From positions 1,687,001 to 1,751,000 of the forward strand of contig JADJXY010000002.1 of the NCBI GenBank assembly GCA_016720065.1: 64,000 bases of DNA, read 5' to 3'. The stretch comes from Betaproteobacteria bacterium. GTDB taxonomy: Bacteria; Pseudomonadota; Gammaproteobacteria; Burkholderiales; Rhodocyclaceae. Position 1 is the stretch's first letter; each line of letters starts with the position of its first letter. The position numbers and the translations under genes were made by a program. The notes under the pieces are model-generated. The model saw only the letters and a list, made by a program, of their open reading frames with translations, was not told the origin of the DNA and made no database searches. This document shows, piece by piece, positions 26,083 to 35,955 of this stretch.

Positions 26083-29000
26083 TCAATAGCGTTCGCGGCT
26101 GTAGATGATGGGCGCCCGCGGACCGCAGGCGCCGAAGCAGGCGCGCACGTCGCCGGGCTGGAGCAGCCAGGCCGGGACGTTGAGCTTGGACGCGACGATA
26201 TCCACGTACCCGAAATTCCCCGCCCCCGGGGCCGAGAGGGACAGCAGGGCGTCGCCGTTCACCAGGCGTCCGGCGGGCGTTCCCCCCATGCTGGCGACGG
26301 TTTCCCCGGCGGCAAGCTGGTTGCGGGTCGTCTGCGTGGCGAAGACCAGGCCACCGTTGGCGCTGCTGGGAACGGTGAGCTGGGTGCAGGTGTCGGCCGT
26401 GTTCCTGACCCAGCCCGCGGCGCTCCAGTACTGGGCGTAGGCCGGAATGGGCAGCTTGAGGAATTCGTTGCCGTAGGCGTTGCCCAGCCGGAAGGCTCCG
26501 CTGCGCAGCGCAACGGCCTGTTCCCCGTGGGTGGCCGAGGTGACGCCATCGGTGTCGGTGGCCCGGGCCTGAATGGAGGTCGGAGGCGTGGTGCGACTGG
26601 CAAAGGTGTAGGCGATGGTCGAGGCGGTCCCCACGCCGCTGGCGAACCCGGTGGCGGCGATGGTGTTGTTGGTGAAGGCGCCCAGGCTGCCGCCGGCGGC
26701 GTCGCTCAGGGTGACCAGTTTGGCCCAGGTGGCGCCGGCGTAATTGGCCGTCACCCCCGCCCCGGCGGCCCGGGCGGTGACCGTCGCGGCAAAGGGCTGG
26801 CCGGAATAGGTGAAGGTGCTGCACCCCTGGGTGACCGTGGTATCGAAATAATCCGGCTTGAAGCGCCCGACATCAGCCTGGCTGCCGCTCGCATCCAGGC
26901 CGGACCCCAGGTAATTGATGGTCGAGGCCGTCAGGTCGATGGTGCCCACCTCGCTCCAGGTCAGGCTGGCGCTGGCCTGCCCTGCGCTGAAGCCGCCCAG
27001 GGACTGGTTGATCGCCGTGGCGTTGCCCAGGCCGGGAAGCGGATTGCTGGACGCCAGGGTGACCGTCGCCGCACTGGGCGATTCCTGGCCGAAATTGGGG
27101 GTGGCGGCCGGCGTGGCGCACTGGTTGAGGGCGGTGACGGTGACGTTGAAGGGCGTTCCCGCCGTCAGGGCGCGGCGGGAATGCCGTTCAGGCGGAAGCT
27201 CCTGGGCGCCGCGATGAAGGTATTGCCCGACACCGCCGCCAAGGAGAGCCCGCTGTCCCCGGTAGCGTTGCTCCCGGAATAGCTCGGATAGAGGGCAAGC
27301 TGACCCACGTCCTGGTAAATGAAATTATTGAGGGTGGCGGTGCCGTTGGCGTCGAAGTAGAGGCTGGTCAGCACCGTGGGACTGGCGGAATTGGTGGACA
27401 GGGCCGCCACGCTGGCCGTGGCCCCTCCCGTACTGGTCACGTAATTCAGGCTGGGCGCCAGGCTTCCGCTGGCCGGATTGACGTAGGCGGCGTAGAGGGA
27501 AACGTTGCGATTGACCCCGGCGAAGGCCGGCACGCAGGCGTTGCCGGTGGCGTCGGCCTGGACCGCCTGCAGGGTGACGCTCTGGGGCGCGCAGGCATAG
27601 TGGTTGGGCGCATTGACGAGGAAGCCGGCCGCCGCAAAGCTGATTTCGCAGGCACTGCCCGAATCCGTGGCGCCGGTGCCGGTGTGGGTGCACTGCACCG
27701 TGGTGTTGGTGGCGCCGCTGGCGGTTCCTGCCAGGGTGTCGGTGCGCACGTTGTGTTCCTTGAGGTACACCGTTCCGCCGTTGGCGACGCTCACCGAGCC
27801 GGTGATGGGCGAGGCACAGAGGGCGTCGCTGCACCACTGGGCACCGGCGATGGCAGTGGGCGTGAAGCTCACCGCACCGCTGGTCTGGGAGGCGGGAACA
27901 CCGTTGCAGGACGCGCTGGACGTGCAGCCCAGCACGGTGATGGCCTTGGCGGTACAGGTGAGTCCGGCGCCGTTATGGACGAGTTCGACATGGTCTATGG
28001 TCGAGCACAGGCGGGTTCGGGTCATGAGGGCCTGGATGGTCGCCTGGCTGAGGACGCCGGAAAAGATTTCCAGCTCGTCGATATTGCCGTAGAAGTGCCA
28101 CGCCGCCTGGCGTCCCTCGGTGGATGCCGCACTTTCGCCGCCGATGGCCGCGAGGCCGGTGCCGTCGGTCCAGGTGCCGGAGAAAGCGCTGCTGGTGGTC
28201 GCCAGGGGATTGCCCGAAGCGTCGAAGACGTAGAGGGTGACCTGCTTGGCGACCGTGTTGATGGTCACGGCGACGAAGTGCCAGGCGTTGCTGGTGATGA
28301 CCGGGTTGGTATCGAGGCAGAAGACGCCACAACCGGGGTTGCTACCCTGCCCCGTCACGCTGCCGCTGTTGCTGATGTTGCGGTTGAAGAAGCGCAACTT
28401 GGCCCTGGCCGGTGCCGTCGGCCAGACTGAAGCCCCAGCCGTTCTGGGCGTCGTCCCGCACCAGGATGCGCTGGTGGTGGGAACTGGCCGCGGTGGAGCG
28501 GATCCAGGCCATGAAGGTGAAACTGGTGGGCAGGGCCGGAATGGTAGGCAGTTCCACATAGGTGTAGCTGCGCACCGTCGCCGTGGTTTTGTCGAACTCG
28601 CCGTAATTGCAGGTGCTCTGGCCGCCGCTGCTGTAGGCAGGCGTCCCGGAGGCAGCCGTAGGCCGGGCCGAAGAACCGTTGGCGATCTTGGCCGTGCCGT
28701 GGTGGCCGTTGCCGCTGCTGTCCAGAACCTCCCCGGACGTACCGTTCCAGGAGGTTTCGTCCATGCGCCAGTCGGCCAGGGGCGCGAGGATCGTTACCGT
28801 CGGCGCCGAGGCCGTGATGGCCGGGCTGCCGATATTGGAAACCAGGGTATTGGTCACCGTTCCAGCGCTGGTGCCGCTCACCGTGAGGGTCGCCGTGTAA
28901 CTCGTGTTGGCCGCCATGCTCCCGACAGTCCAGGTCACCACACCGCCGGAGTAGGAGCAGGTTCCCCGGCTGGTGGTGCAGGAAACATAGCTCAGCCCGG

Positions 29001-29792
29001 CCGCTGCCAGATTATCGGTGATGGTCACGCTGGCGTGGCTGCTCACCGCCGTCTGGCCATTGACCGCATGCAGGGTGTAGCTGAAGTTCTGCCCTACCGC
29101 CGCCGTCGTCGTACTGGTGGTCTTGGCCAGGGAGAAGGTGCCACCGTTGACGTTGTCCGCACAGAGGGAATTGGCCGTGTTGCTGGTGCTCGTGCCCCCC
29201 CAGTTGCCCGTGCCGTCCGGATTGCGGTACCAGTCCTTGACCGAACTGCCACTGCCCCGCTGGGCATCGTAATAGGTGTTGCTCGACCCCGTGGCGGGCA
29301 GCAGGCTTTCGATGGCAGGGCAACTGCCGTAGGTGCTGCCGGCGCCGTAGAAGGAGGTGACGTTATTGCCCAGGCGGAGGATGTCGATGATCTGGTTGCT
29401 GGACGAATCGTAGAGCACCGCGTTGAAGGGCGGGCTGCGGGTGCGCAGGAAACTGAGGGCGGCATCGGAAAAGCGAATCCAGGGCGACGCCGTGCCGCAA
29501 CTGTTGATGCTGCTGCTGGTGTAGCCGGAATCGACGTTGGTGTTCTGCTTGGTGGCATTGTCGCCGGCGTAGAGGTCGATCTTCCAGTTGGCGAAATTGC
29601 CGCTGGCGCTGACCACCGTGGGATCGAGGACGCGCAGCTCCAGGTAGCCCGCGCTGCTGGGCAGGTGCACTTCGTTGAACACCACCTTGCCCTGGTACGA
29701 GGAACAGGCCCCCAGGCAGCAGGGCTGGCGCCGAGGAGGAGTGCCAGCAGCAGGCCAAACCCCAGGGCGCCGGGCAAGGGTCCGAATTTCAT
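26083..29792 (-). CDS. Large exported MshQ-like / DUF6701 protein with LamG region (three frameshifts)
   Basis: One ~1236-residue surface-type protein broken in three places. ATG at 29790-29792 (AGGA upstream) gives a signal peptide MKFGPLPGALGFGLLLALLLG. After a missing base in the C5 run 29709-29713 it continues KVVFNEVHLPSSAGYLELRV. A DUF11-like repeat (TSYTATLTVSGTSAGTV) and a LamG/concanavalin-like region follow. An extra base at 28401-28402 and a missing one at 27168-27173 then switch frame. The C-terminus (NFGYVDIVASKLNVPAWLL, RACFGACGPRAPIIYSRERY) matches the end of MshQ/DUF6701 proteins. MshQ belongs to MSHA-type pilus loci, but no pilin genes are adjacent. Likely an adhesin (inference). 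Confidence 0.75.
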
Positions 29793-30069
29793 CGGGGATT
29801 CCTGAAGATGCGGCGCATGGCCCATATTCCCATCAATAGTGCATGGACTTCAACTGGGCAAGGCACCGACTCGCCGTAAAACTCCTGCACGCATTTTTGG
29901 CCGTCCCATTTTTGGCCGTCCCTTTTCGCCACCCCCAATCGCTGGGCGCACCGCCCTGTTGGTGGTCGGCGACGCCCAAGGGCCTTGGCGCTGGGGCTTT
30001 GCGCCTTTTCTTGCCTGCCCGGCGGCTGACGCCTAGAGTGTGCGCGATCGATTCCCACGAGGCTTTCTC

Positions 30070-33000
30070 ATGCGCTTCAGCGCGCTGAACTGGCAGTCCC
30101 TCAAGGTCAGGCTGACGAGCCTCACGCTCGCCATCCTGCTGGCAACCTTGTGGTCACACTCCTTTCTCAGCTACCGCAACTTGCGCGACGACCTCGAACG
30201 CGTCCTGGGCAATCAGCAGGTTCAGTCGGCGGCCATCGTGGCCAACGAAATAGACCAGGGGCTCAGCCATCGACTGAGCACGCTGGAGACCATCGCCAGC
30301 GGCATTCCCACCGACCAGTTGTCGAATCCGCAAGGCTTGCAGGCTCTGCTGGAAAGCCGGCCGATCTTCGGGGAACTCTTCAATGATGGCGTCCGCATCG
30401 TCGCACCGGATGGACGGCCGCTGGCTTCGCTGCCCCCCACCCCCGAGCGTATGGCGCCGCTCGATCCGCTGGAGGCCACCCTGGTTGCGGCGCTGCGCGA
30501 GGGTCGCAGCAGCGTCGGCCGTCCGGCCATCGGCAAGGGGAGCGACGCCCCCACGCTGGGGATGGCGGCGCCGATTCGCGATGGCTCAGGCCGCATCGTC
30601 GCCGCCATCACCGGCAGCACCCGTCTCGGGCAAGCCAGCTTTCTCGACCGCTTGATCGCCCGGCGCAGCGACTCGCAGATCGGCTTTCTGGTCATCTCAC
30701 CCCAGGACGGAGTCTTCGTCACCGCCACCGACCCCTCGCGCGTCGCCAAGCCGATTCCAGCACCCGGCATCAACGCCATGCATGACCGCTACATGAGCGG
30801 TTATCAGGGCTACGGCGTCGCGTTCAATTCCCGCGGGGTGGAGGAGCTGTCAGCCGCCCAGCGGGTGGCCACCACGGCCTGGTTCGTGGTCAGCGTACTC
30901 CCTACGGAAGAAGCCTTTGCCCCCATTCATGACCACCGGCGCCAGATCTGGCTGGTCACCCTGTTCCTCTCGGTTCTGGCCTGCGCGCTGACCTGGTGGG
31001 TCACGGCGCTGTTGCTGCGCAAAAGGCTCAAGCCCATCCTGGCCGCGGCCCATCAGCTCGAAACGCCCTCCGAGCACCCGACGCTGCCGAACCATCTTCC
31101 CATCGTGTGCACCGACGAAATTGGCGAACTGGTCGCGGCGTTCAATGGACTCCTCGATACGGCCCGCGATCGCGAAGCGATGCTGCGCCAGAAAACCGAT
31201 GACCTGGCGCGGGAGCACCAGATTGCCGACGCGTATGCCAGTCGCCTGGCCGAGGTGAATGCCCAACTCAAGACGCTGATCGAGAGCCTGCCCGACCTCC
31301 TGTGGATGAAGGACGCCGACGGCCTCTACCTGGCTTGCAATACGCGCTTCGAGCAGTTCTTCGGCGCCCGCGCGGCGGACATTCTGGGAAGGACAGACTA
31401 CGATTTCGTCGACCGGGAACTGGCCGATTTTTTCCGCGAGCACGATCGCCGGGCCATGGCCAAAGGGGGACCATCGGTCAACGAGGAATGGATCACCTTC
31501 GCCAGCGACGGCCATCGGGAATTGCTGGAGACCACCAAGGTCCCGGTTCATGATCCCCAGGGCAGGCTGATCGGCGTGCTCGGGATCGGCCACGACATCA
31601 CGGAGCGCAAGCGGAGCGAACTGCTGCTGCTGCAGAGTGAGCAGCGCTACCGCAACCTGCACGAAAGCCTGCGCGACGCCTTCGCCCGCTGCGATCTCAC
31701 CGGCCGCATCGTCGAGTGCAACCACGCCTTTCTCGATCTGCTTGGCTACGACGAGTCCGAACTCACCGGCCTGAATTTTCGCCAGATCACGCCGCCCCGC
31801 TGGCACGAATCCGAAGAGCGCATCCTGCAGGAGGAGGTCTTGGCTTCGGGGGCTTCGCGCGTCTACGAGAAGGAATACGTGCACAAGGATGGCCATCCCA
31901 TCCCGGTCGAAATACGGACCTGCCTGCTGCGCGACGAGCATGAACAGCCCGTGGGCATGTGGGCCATCATCCGCGACATTTCCGAACGCAAGCACCAGGA
32001 AAGCGTCCTGGCAAACCACCGGCAGCATCTCGAGGCCCTGGTCGCCGAGCGGACCTCGGAACTGGTCCTGGCCAAGGAGGTGGCCGAGTCCGGCAGCCGC
32101 GCCAAGAGCACCTTCCTCGCCAACATGAGCCATGAACTGCGCACGCCGATGAACGCCATCATGGGCATGACGGCAAGCGCCCTGCGGCGCAGCACGGACC
32201 CCGAGATTCGATCCCGGCTGGACAAGGTCATCCAGGCGTCGAAACACCTGCTGACGGTCATCAACGACATCCTCGACCTTTCCAAGATCGAGGCCGAGAA
32301 GATGGTGCTCGAGCGCATTCCCTTCACCTTGCGCGGCCTGGTCGACGAACTCGACGTTCTGGTGCGCGAAAAAGCCGATGAAAAGAACATCGAGCTGCGC
32401 TTCGTCACCGCCTCGGATTGCGCTGCGGAGACCTTGCACGGAGACGCGGCCAGGCTGCGGCAAATATTGTTCAACCTGCTCGGCAATGCCATCAAATTTA
32501 CCGATCCCGGCGGATCGATCACGCTGCGCATCGAGTGTCTCGAACGCCACGGGGCCGAGGCCCTTTACCGCATGGAAGTCAGCGACACCGGCATCGGCGT
32601 TCCCGAGGACATCCTGCCGCGGCTGTTCAACGCTTTCGAGCAGGCCGACAGCACGACGACCCGCAAATACGGCGGTACGGGCCTGGGGCTCGCCATCTGC
32701 AAGCGCCTGGTGCAGCTGATGGGAGGACAGATCGGCGTGCACAGCACGCCTGGCCAGGGCAGCACCTTCTGGCTCACGGCGCGCCTGGGCGTTGGCTCCC
32801 CATCAACCGAGGATGGCCCCCCCGGAGGGCGACGCGGCAGCCGAACTCAGCGCCCGCTACGCCGGAACCCCCATTCTGCTGGCCGAAGACGAACCGCTCA
32901 ATCAGGAAGTGGCGGTCGAACTGCTGACCGGCGTGGGACTGCACGTCGACGTGGCCGGAAATGGCCTGGAGGCCGTCGAACGGGCTCGCGCAAAACCCTA

Positions 33001-33262
33001 CGCCCTGATCATTCTCGATGTGCAAATGCCCCTCATGAGCGGCAACGCCGCCGCCCGGGAAATTCGCACCCTGCCCGGCTACCGGGACGTTCCCATTCTC
33101 GCCATGACCGCCAACGCCTTCAGCGAAGATCGCCAGGAGTGCCTGGACGCCGGCATGAACGACCATATCGGCAAGCCCGTCGATCCGGACATGATGTACC
33201 GCATTCTGCTGCACTGGCTGTCCGCCGGAGATGGGGGGCAATCCGGGCCGGCGGGCCCTTGA
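30070..33262 (+). CDS. Hybrid sensor histidine kinase (frameshift between kinase and receiver)
   Basis: Membrane sensor kinase. From the ATG at 30070: a first membrane helix, a long periplasmic Cache-type sensor (about residues 40-290), a second helix, HAMP, two PAS domains (LLWMKDADGLYLACN, DAFARCDLTGRIVECN), then HisKA with phospho-His688 (FLANMSHELRTPMNAIMGM) and HATPase_c (NLLGNAIKFTDPG, DTGIGVPED, KYGGTGLGLAIC). At the C7 run 32817-32823 the frame shifts; the receiver (ILLAEDEPLNQEVA, phospho-Asp in IILDVQMPLM, MTANAF, GKPVDP) lies in the next frame to 33262. Six Cs would give one continuous protein. An in-frame ATG at 32813 could otherwise start a separate receiver. Confidence 0.88.
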
Positions 33263-33389
33263 TCGGCGGGAAGCCGGACGGACACTGGCACCGGTTGCAA
33301 GCCCGCACGACGCGCGGACGCGAGGGCCAATCACCGCAGCCAGACTCCGGCGCATCGAGCCGGACCAATTTCGCCATCGGCTTTCTCTC

Positions 33390-33938
33390 TCAGCCCCGCA
33401 ACTTCCGGCTCAGATCGGCCAGTGCCCGCATCTGGGCGGCAACCTGGCCGATCAGCCGGGTGTCGATCAGGTTGCCGTCGGCATCGAAGGCGCCGCCAAA
33501 GGCGCTGGCGAAGACTTCCGGCTTATTCACCCCATGCAGGTCGAGGTACACGCAGACCTGGCGCAGGTGGTATTGCGCCCGCGAGGTCCCCATGCCCCCG
33601 CCAGCGCCCATGATCGCCGCAGCCTTGCCCGCAAGCAGCGCGTTGTCCGGCTCGCGCGACAGCCAGTCGAGCGCGTTCTTGAGCGCCGGCGCGATCGAGT
33701 AGTTGTATTCCGGGCAGGCGAAGACCAGCGCGTCGGCGGCGCGGGCCTGGTCCATCAGCCGCTGCACTGCGGCCGGCCGCTCGGCCAGATCGGCGTTGTA
33801 GAAGGGCACCGCCGAGAGGTCGGCGATTGCCATCGTGACGCCCTCCGGCAATTCGGCCATCGCCGCCCGCAAAAGACCCGCGTTGGTCGACTGGCGGCGC
33901 AGGCTGCCGCAAATACCCAGCAATTTCAATTCGCGCAT
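33390..33938 (-). CDS. NAD(P)H-dependent FMN reductase (flavodoxin-like)
   Basis: A 182-residue protein of the NADPH-dependent FMN reductase family. The FMN phosphate loop is GICGSLRRQSTN at residues 9-20; the second family signature is CPEYNYSIAPALKNALDW, with AAIMGAGGGMGTSRAQYHLR after it. It reduces quinones, azo compounds or chromate-like substrates, or supplies reduced FMN; the true substrate cannot be told. The ATG at 33936-33938 starts at the natural family N-terminus MRELKLLGICGS. Convergent with the sensor kinase gene. Confidence 0.92.
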   Translation of the reverse strand: MRELKLLGICGSLRRQSTNAGLLRAAMAELPEGVTMAIADLSAVPFYNADLAERPAAVQRLMDQARAADALVFACPEYNYSIAPALKNALDWLSREPDNALLAGKAAAIMGAGGGMGTSRAQYHLRQVCVYLDLHGVNKPEVFASAFGGAFDADGNLIDTRLIGQVAAQMRALADLSRKLRG

Positions 33939-34333
33939 GTTTGGTTTCCTGTTCTTCAGTTGGACGAGATCGGGGTGCGGGGACCGCGACCGGGAGGCGG
34001 AGTCCCTCGCAAGGATAGGCATGCAAGGGCCACCGAGCGAGTGTCTTCGCTCCCGCAAATCTGGGTCAAGCTGGAAGCTGGGGATGCGCATGCCGATGTT
34101 TTGGCTTCGTCATCACCAATCAACCTCGCTTATAGATCAGATTGAAGGGATCGCTACCGGCCCAATGGTAGGGAGCCACATGGGGTATCCGGGATTTTGG
34201 ACGATACGAAGAATTGGACTTCGCTTGCCATTCGGATGTGTTTATTTCTCGATGGACTGACGGCAGTCCGATACTTTGCCGGGGGATGGAAATTCAGCAG
34301 CCATCGATGAAATATCCTCGCTCCTGTAAAGCA
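33939..34333. other. Gene-free stretch next to IS91-like debris
   Basis: No convincing coding frame is seen on either strand. The final part (about 34283-34333: ATGGAAATTCAGCAGCC...ATATCCTCGCTCCTG) is a diverged duplicate of the opening of the repeat that follows at 34334. The rest holds no recognisable element. Confidence 0.5.
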
Positions 34334-34502
34334 TCGCCAAAAGGATAGGAAATTCAACCGCCGTCGGTGATGCGTCCTCGCTCCTGCACACCATCGTCAA
34401 CCGGGCATTTGCGCGAAATCGCTCTTTGCGCCGCGGAACATCCGCCGCCCTGTCACGCCTGAGGCGTGAGCGCTCTCGCGGGGCGGCTTCAGCAACCCTC
34501 TC
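34334..34502. repeat. IS91-like end repeat, copy A (solo)
   Basis: Begins near AAAAGGATAGGAAATTCAAC and runs through CGTCAACCGGGCATTTGCGC and GGAACATCCGCCGCCCTGTC to GGCGGCTTCAGCAACCCTC. The same sequence recurs at 34892-35010 and 39943-40155, where it abuts IS91-like transposase remnants, so this copy is read as an element end without its transposase. It contains the palindrome CGCCTGAGGCG. Sequence identity among copies is high by eye; exact borders are uncertain. Confidence 0.7.
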
Positions 34503-34592
34503 CGGGCGCCGGCTTTGTGTGTGCCCCAGCGTACCGAACTGCTGAGGGGCGGCGTGTAGTCTGGACTTATCCCCATCCCCGAGGAGACACAG

Positions 34593-34889
34593 ATGAATAC
34601 CGCAACCTTCAAACCGACACCGGAAAACACCCAGCCGACCTGGAAATGCGAGGATTACAAAGGCAAGCAAATGCATGTCTGCACCCAGAGGAGCGTCCAT
34701 GAAAACGCCAGCCTTTCCGGACACGGCGACCAATGGACCTTCAGCGTCAAGATCACCAACCAGAGCAACATTCCGATGCCCTACAAGAGCGCTAGCGCCG
34801 CCTCGGACCCCGCACTTTTCTACACCACGCAAGCCATTGCCGAAGACATGGGTTTCCTGAAAGGCCGGGAGTTGATCGACGGAGCCTGA
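34593..34889 (+). CDS. Small protein between two IS91-like ends, unknown function
   Basis: A 98-residue protein (MNTATFKPTPENTQPTWKCE...). GAGGAG lies 9 bases before the ATG. The sequence has two cysteines (KCEDYKGKQMHVCTQ) and a beta-rich middle (GDQWTFSVKITNQS), with no signal peptide or known domain. It is bracketed by end-repeat copies A and B. IS91-type elements mobilise neighbouring DNA by rolling-circle transposition, so it may be passenger cargo (inference). No homologue is recognised. Confidence 0.6.
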   Translation: MNTATFKPTPENTQPTWKCEDYKGKQMHVCTQRSVHENASLSGHGDQWTFSVKITNQSNIPMPYKSASAASDPALFYTTQAIAEDMGFLKGRELIDGA

Positions 34890-34891
34890 AA

Positions 34892-35010
34892 AAGGATAGG
34901 AAATTCAACCGCCGTCAGTGATGCGCCCTCGCTCCTGCACACCGTCGTCAGCCGGGCATTTGCGCGAAATCGCTCTTTGCGCCGTGGAACATCCGCCGCC
35001 CTGTCACGCC
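34892..35010. repeat. IS91-like end repeat, copy B
   Basis: Near-identical to copy A over AGGATAGGAAATTCAACC, GCTCCTGCACACCGTCGTCA, ATTTGCGCGAAATCGCTC and ACATCCGCCGCCCTGTCACG. It begins directly after the stop of the 98-residue gene and runs into the remnant transposase. Confidence 0.75.
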
Positions 35011-35474
35011 TGATCACTACCCGGCCGCCTCCCACAACGGCGGGATCAGCACGGCACAGAAATCCAGAAGTTCGAGGGGCGTCAAAACCGCTGGCGCTCC
35101 CGCCCTTGCCGGTCCTCGCCTTCGCTACGCACGCTGGCGTCGAGGGCGAAACCGCCGCCGTGCTCGCAGGGGCGCAGGGCTTCTCCATCGGCCTTGTCCA
35201 GCAGGCCGCGCCGGATGAAGAGGCTCACAACTCGGTTGGCGAGGGTCACCTGGAGTTGTGCCTGCGCCTCCGGGGTCAGGCGTGCCTGCAGTTCGGCGTC
35301 GCCAAGGTGATAGCGCAACCGTTTGGGGAGGGAGAGAACCCCTTGCCGGACCGGCAAAGCGGGGAAAACCTGATCGACCAGATGGGCCGCCGTTTCAACC
35401 ATGCACCGGGGGGTGCAGGAGGAGGAGACACCTCGACCCTTGCAGGAATAGGCGCGGGGCGATTCGACACCCGG
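35011..35474 (-). pseudogene. IS91-family transposase remnant, internally deleted
   Basis: On the minus strand the frame gives YSCKGRGVSSSC, the N-terminal zinc finger, then MVETAAHLVDQVFPALPVRQ and VLSLPKRLRYHLGD, the usual IS91 N-terminal region. It jumps to VTLANRVVSLFIRRGLLDKADGE and DASVRSEGEDRQGRE, which lie far apart in a full transposase, so the catalytic HUH/Y2 middle is gone. The C-terminal part is also missing after a second deletion near 35090. It cannot be functional. Its left side abuts repeat copy B and its right side truncates the methyltransferase remnant. Confidence 0.82.
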
Positions 35475-35955
35475 GAGTTGTCCTGGCTGCGGTCGTGGTA
35501 GAAGTCCGCCAGGTCCGGCAACTGCGCCTGGTAGAAGGCTTCGATGGCCGCCAGCTCACCGTCCCGGAGCGGCTGGTGGAAGGTCTGGACCAGCAGGGCG
35601 TCGCCCTAGTAGTCAGTCAGATAGGTTCAGCTATGTTCGGCACGCCCCGCATCCCCGCTCGCGTTGTCGCTCATCCTCGCCATAGCATCGGCTATGGCTG
35701 CGGTTCGCTTCGCGCGATCGGGGCGCGGAGACGCGCCTCGGCATCGACGCAAACCTATCTGACTGACTACTAGCGGTCGATGGCCAGGCCGTCATAGCCC
35801 TCGGCGCTACCGTGGAACAGGCGGTAGGCAGTGGTGCCCTCGCCGGCGCAGCGGGCAAGGAGCCCCTGGCGGGCGGCCAAGGCGGCGGCCAGGCGTTCGG
35901 GGAGGTCGACGGGGGATGAGGACAAGGCGGTTCCTTGGGGCACGGCGGCGTTCAT
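35475..35955 (-). pseudogene. RlmI-like SAM-dependent methyltransferase, split by a MITE and truncated
   Basis: Starting at the ATG 35953-35955, which overlaps the hflX stop (ATGA), the frame reads MNAAVPQGTALSSSP, then TTAYRLFHGSAEGYDGLAIDR, typical of the N-terminus of 23S rRNA cytosine-methyltransferase-like proteins. The 168-bp MITE (35606-35773) interrupts it there. Beyond the MITE the protein resumes GDALLVQTFHQPLRDGELAA and FYHDRSQDNSRV, then breaks off into IS91-like DNA near 35475. The catalytic SAM domain is missing, so the gene is dead. The family assignment is from N-terminal resemblance only. Confidence 0.72.
35606..35773. mobile_element. 168-bp MITE, copy 2
   Basis: Perfect 22-bp inverted ends (left 35606-35627, right 35752-35773, outer part CTAGTAGTCAGTCAGATAGG). 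It is the reverse complement of copy 1 with about four substitutions and the same length. It interrupts the methyltransferase remnant, so this is a real insertion. The strand read left to right is open throughout (VVSQIGSAMFGTPRIPAR ... TQTYLTDY stop), so an insertion in that phase would add a short tail to a host protein. Outer CTAG on both sides may be target duplication or part of the element. Confidence 0.9.

Noticed and set aside
35258..35773. 171-codon plus-strand gene running into the MITE
   Set aside because: It is an antisense frame of the IS91 and methyltransferase remnants joined to the open strand of the MITE.
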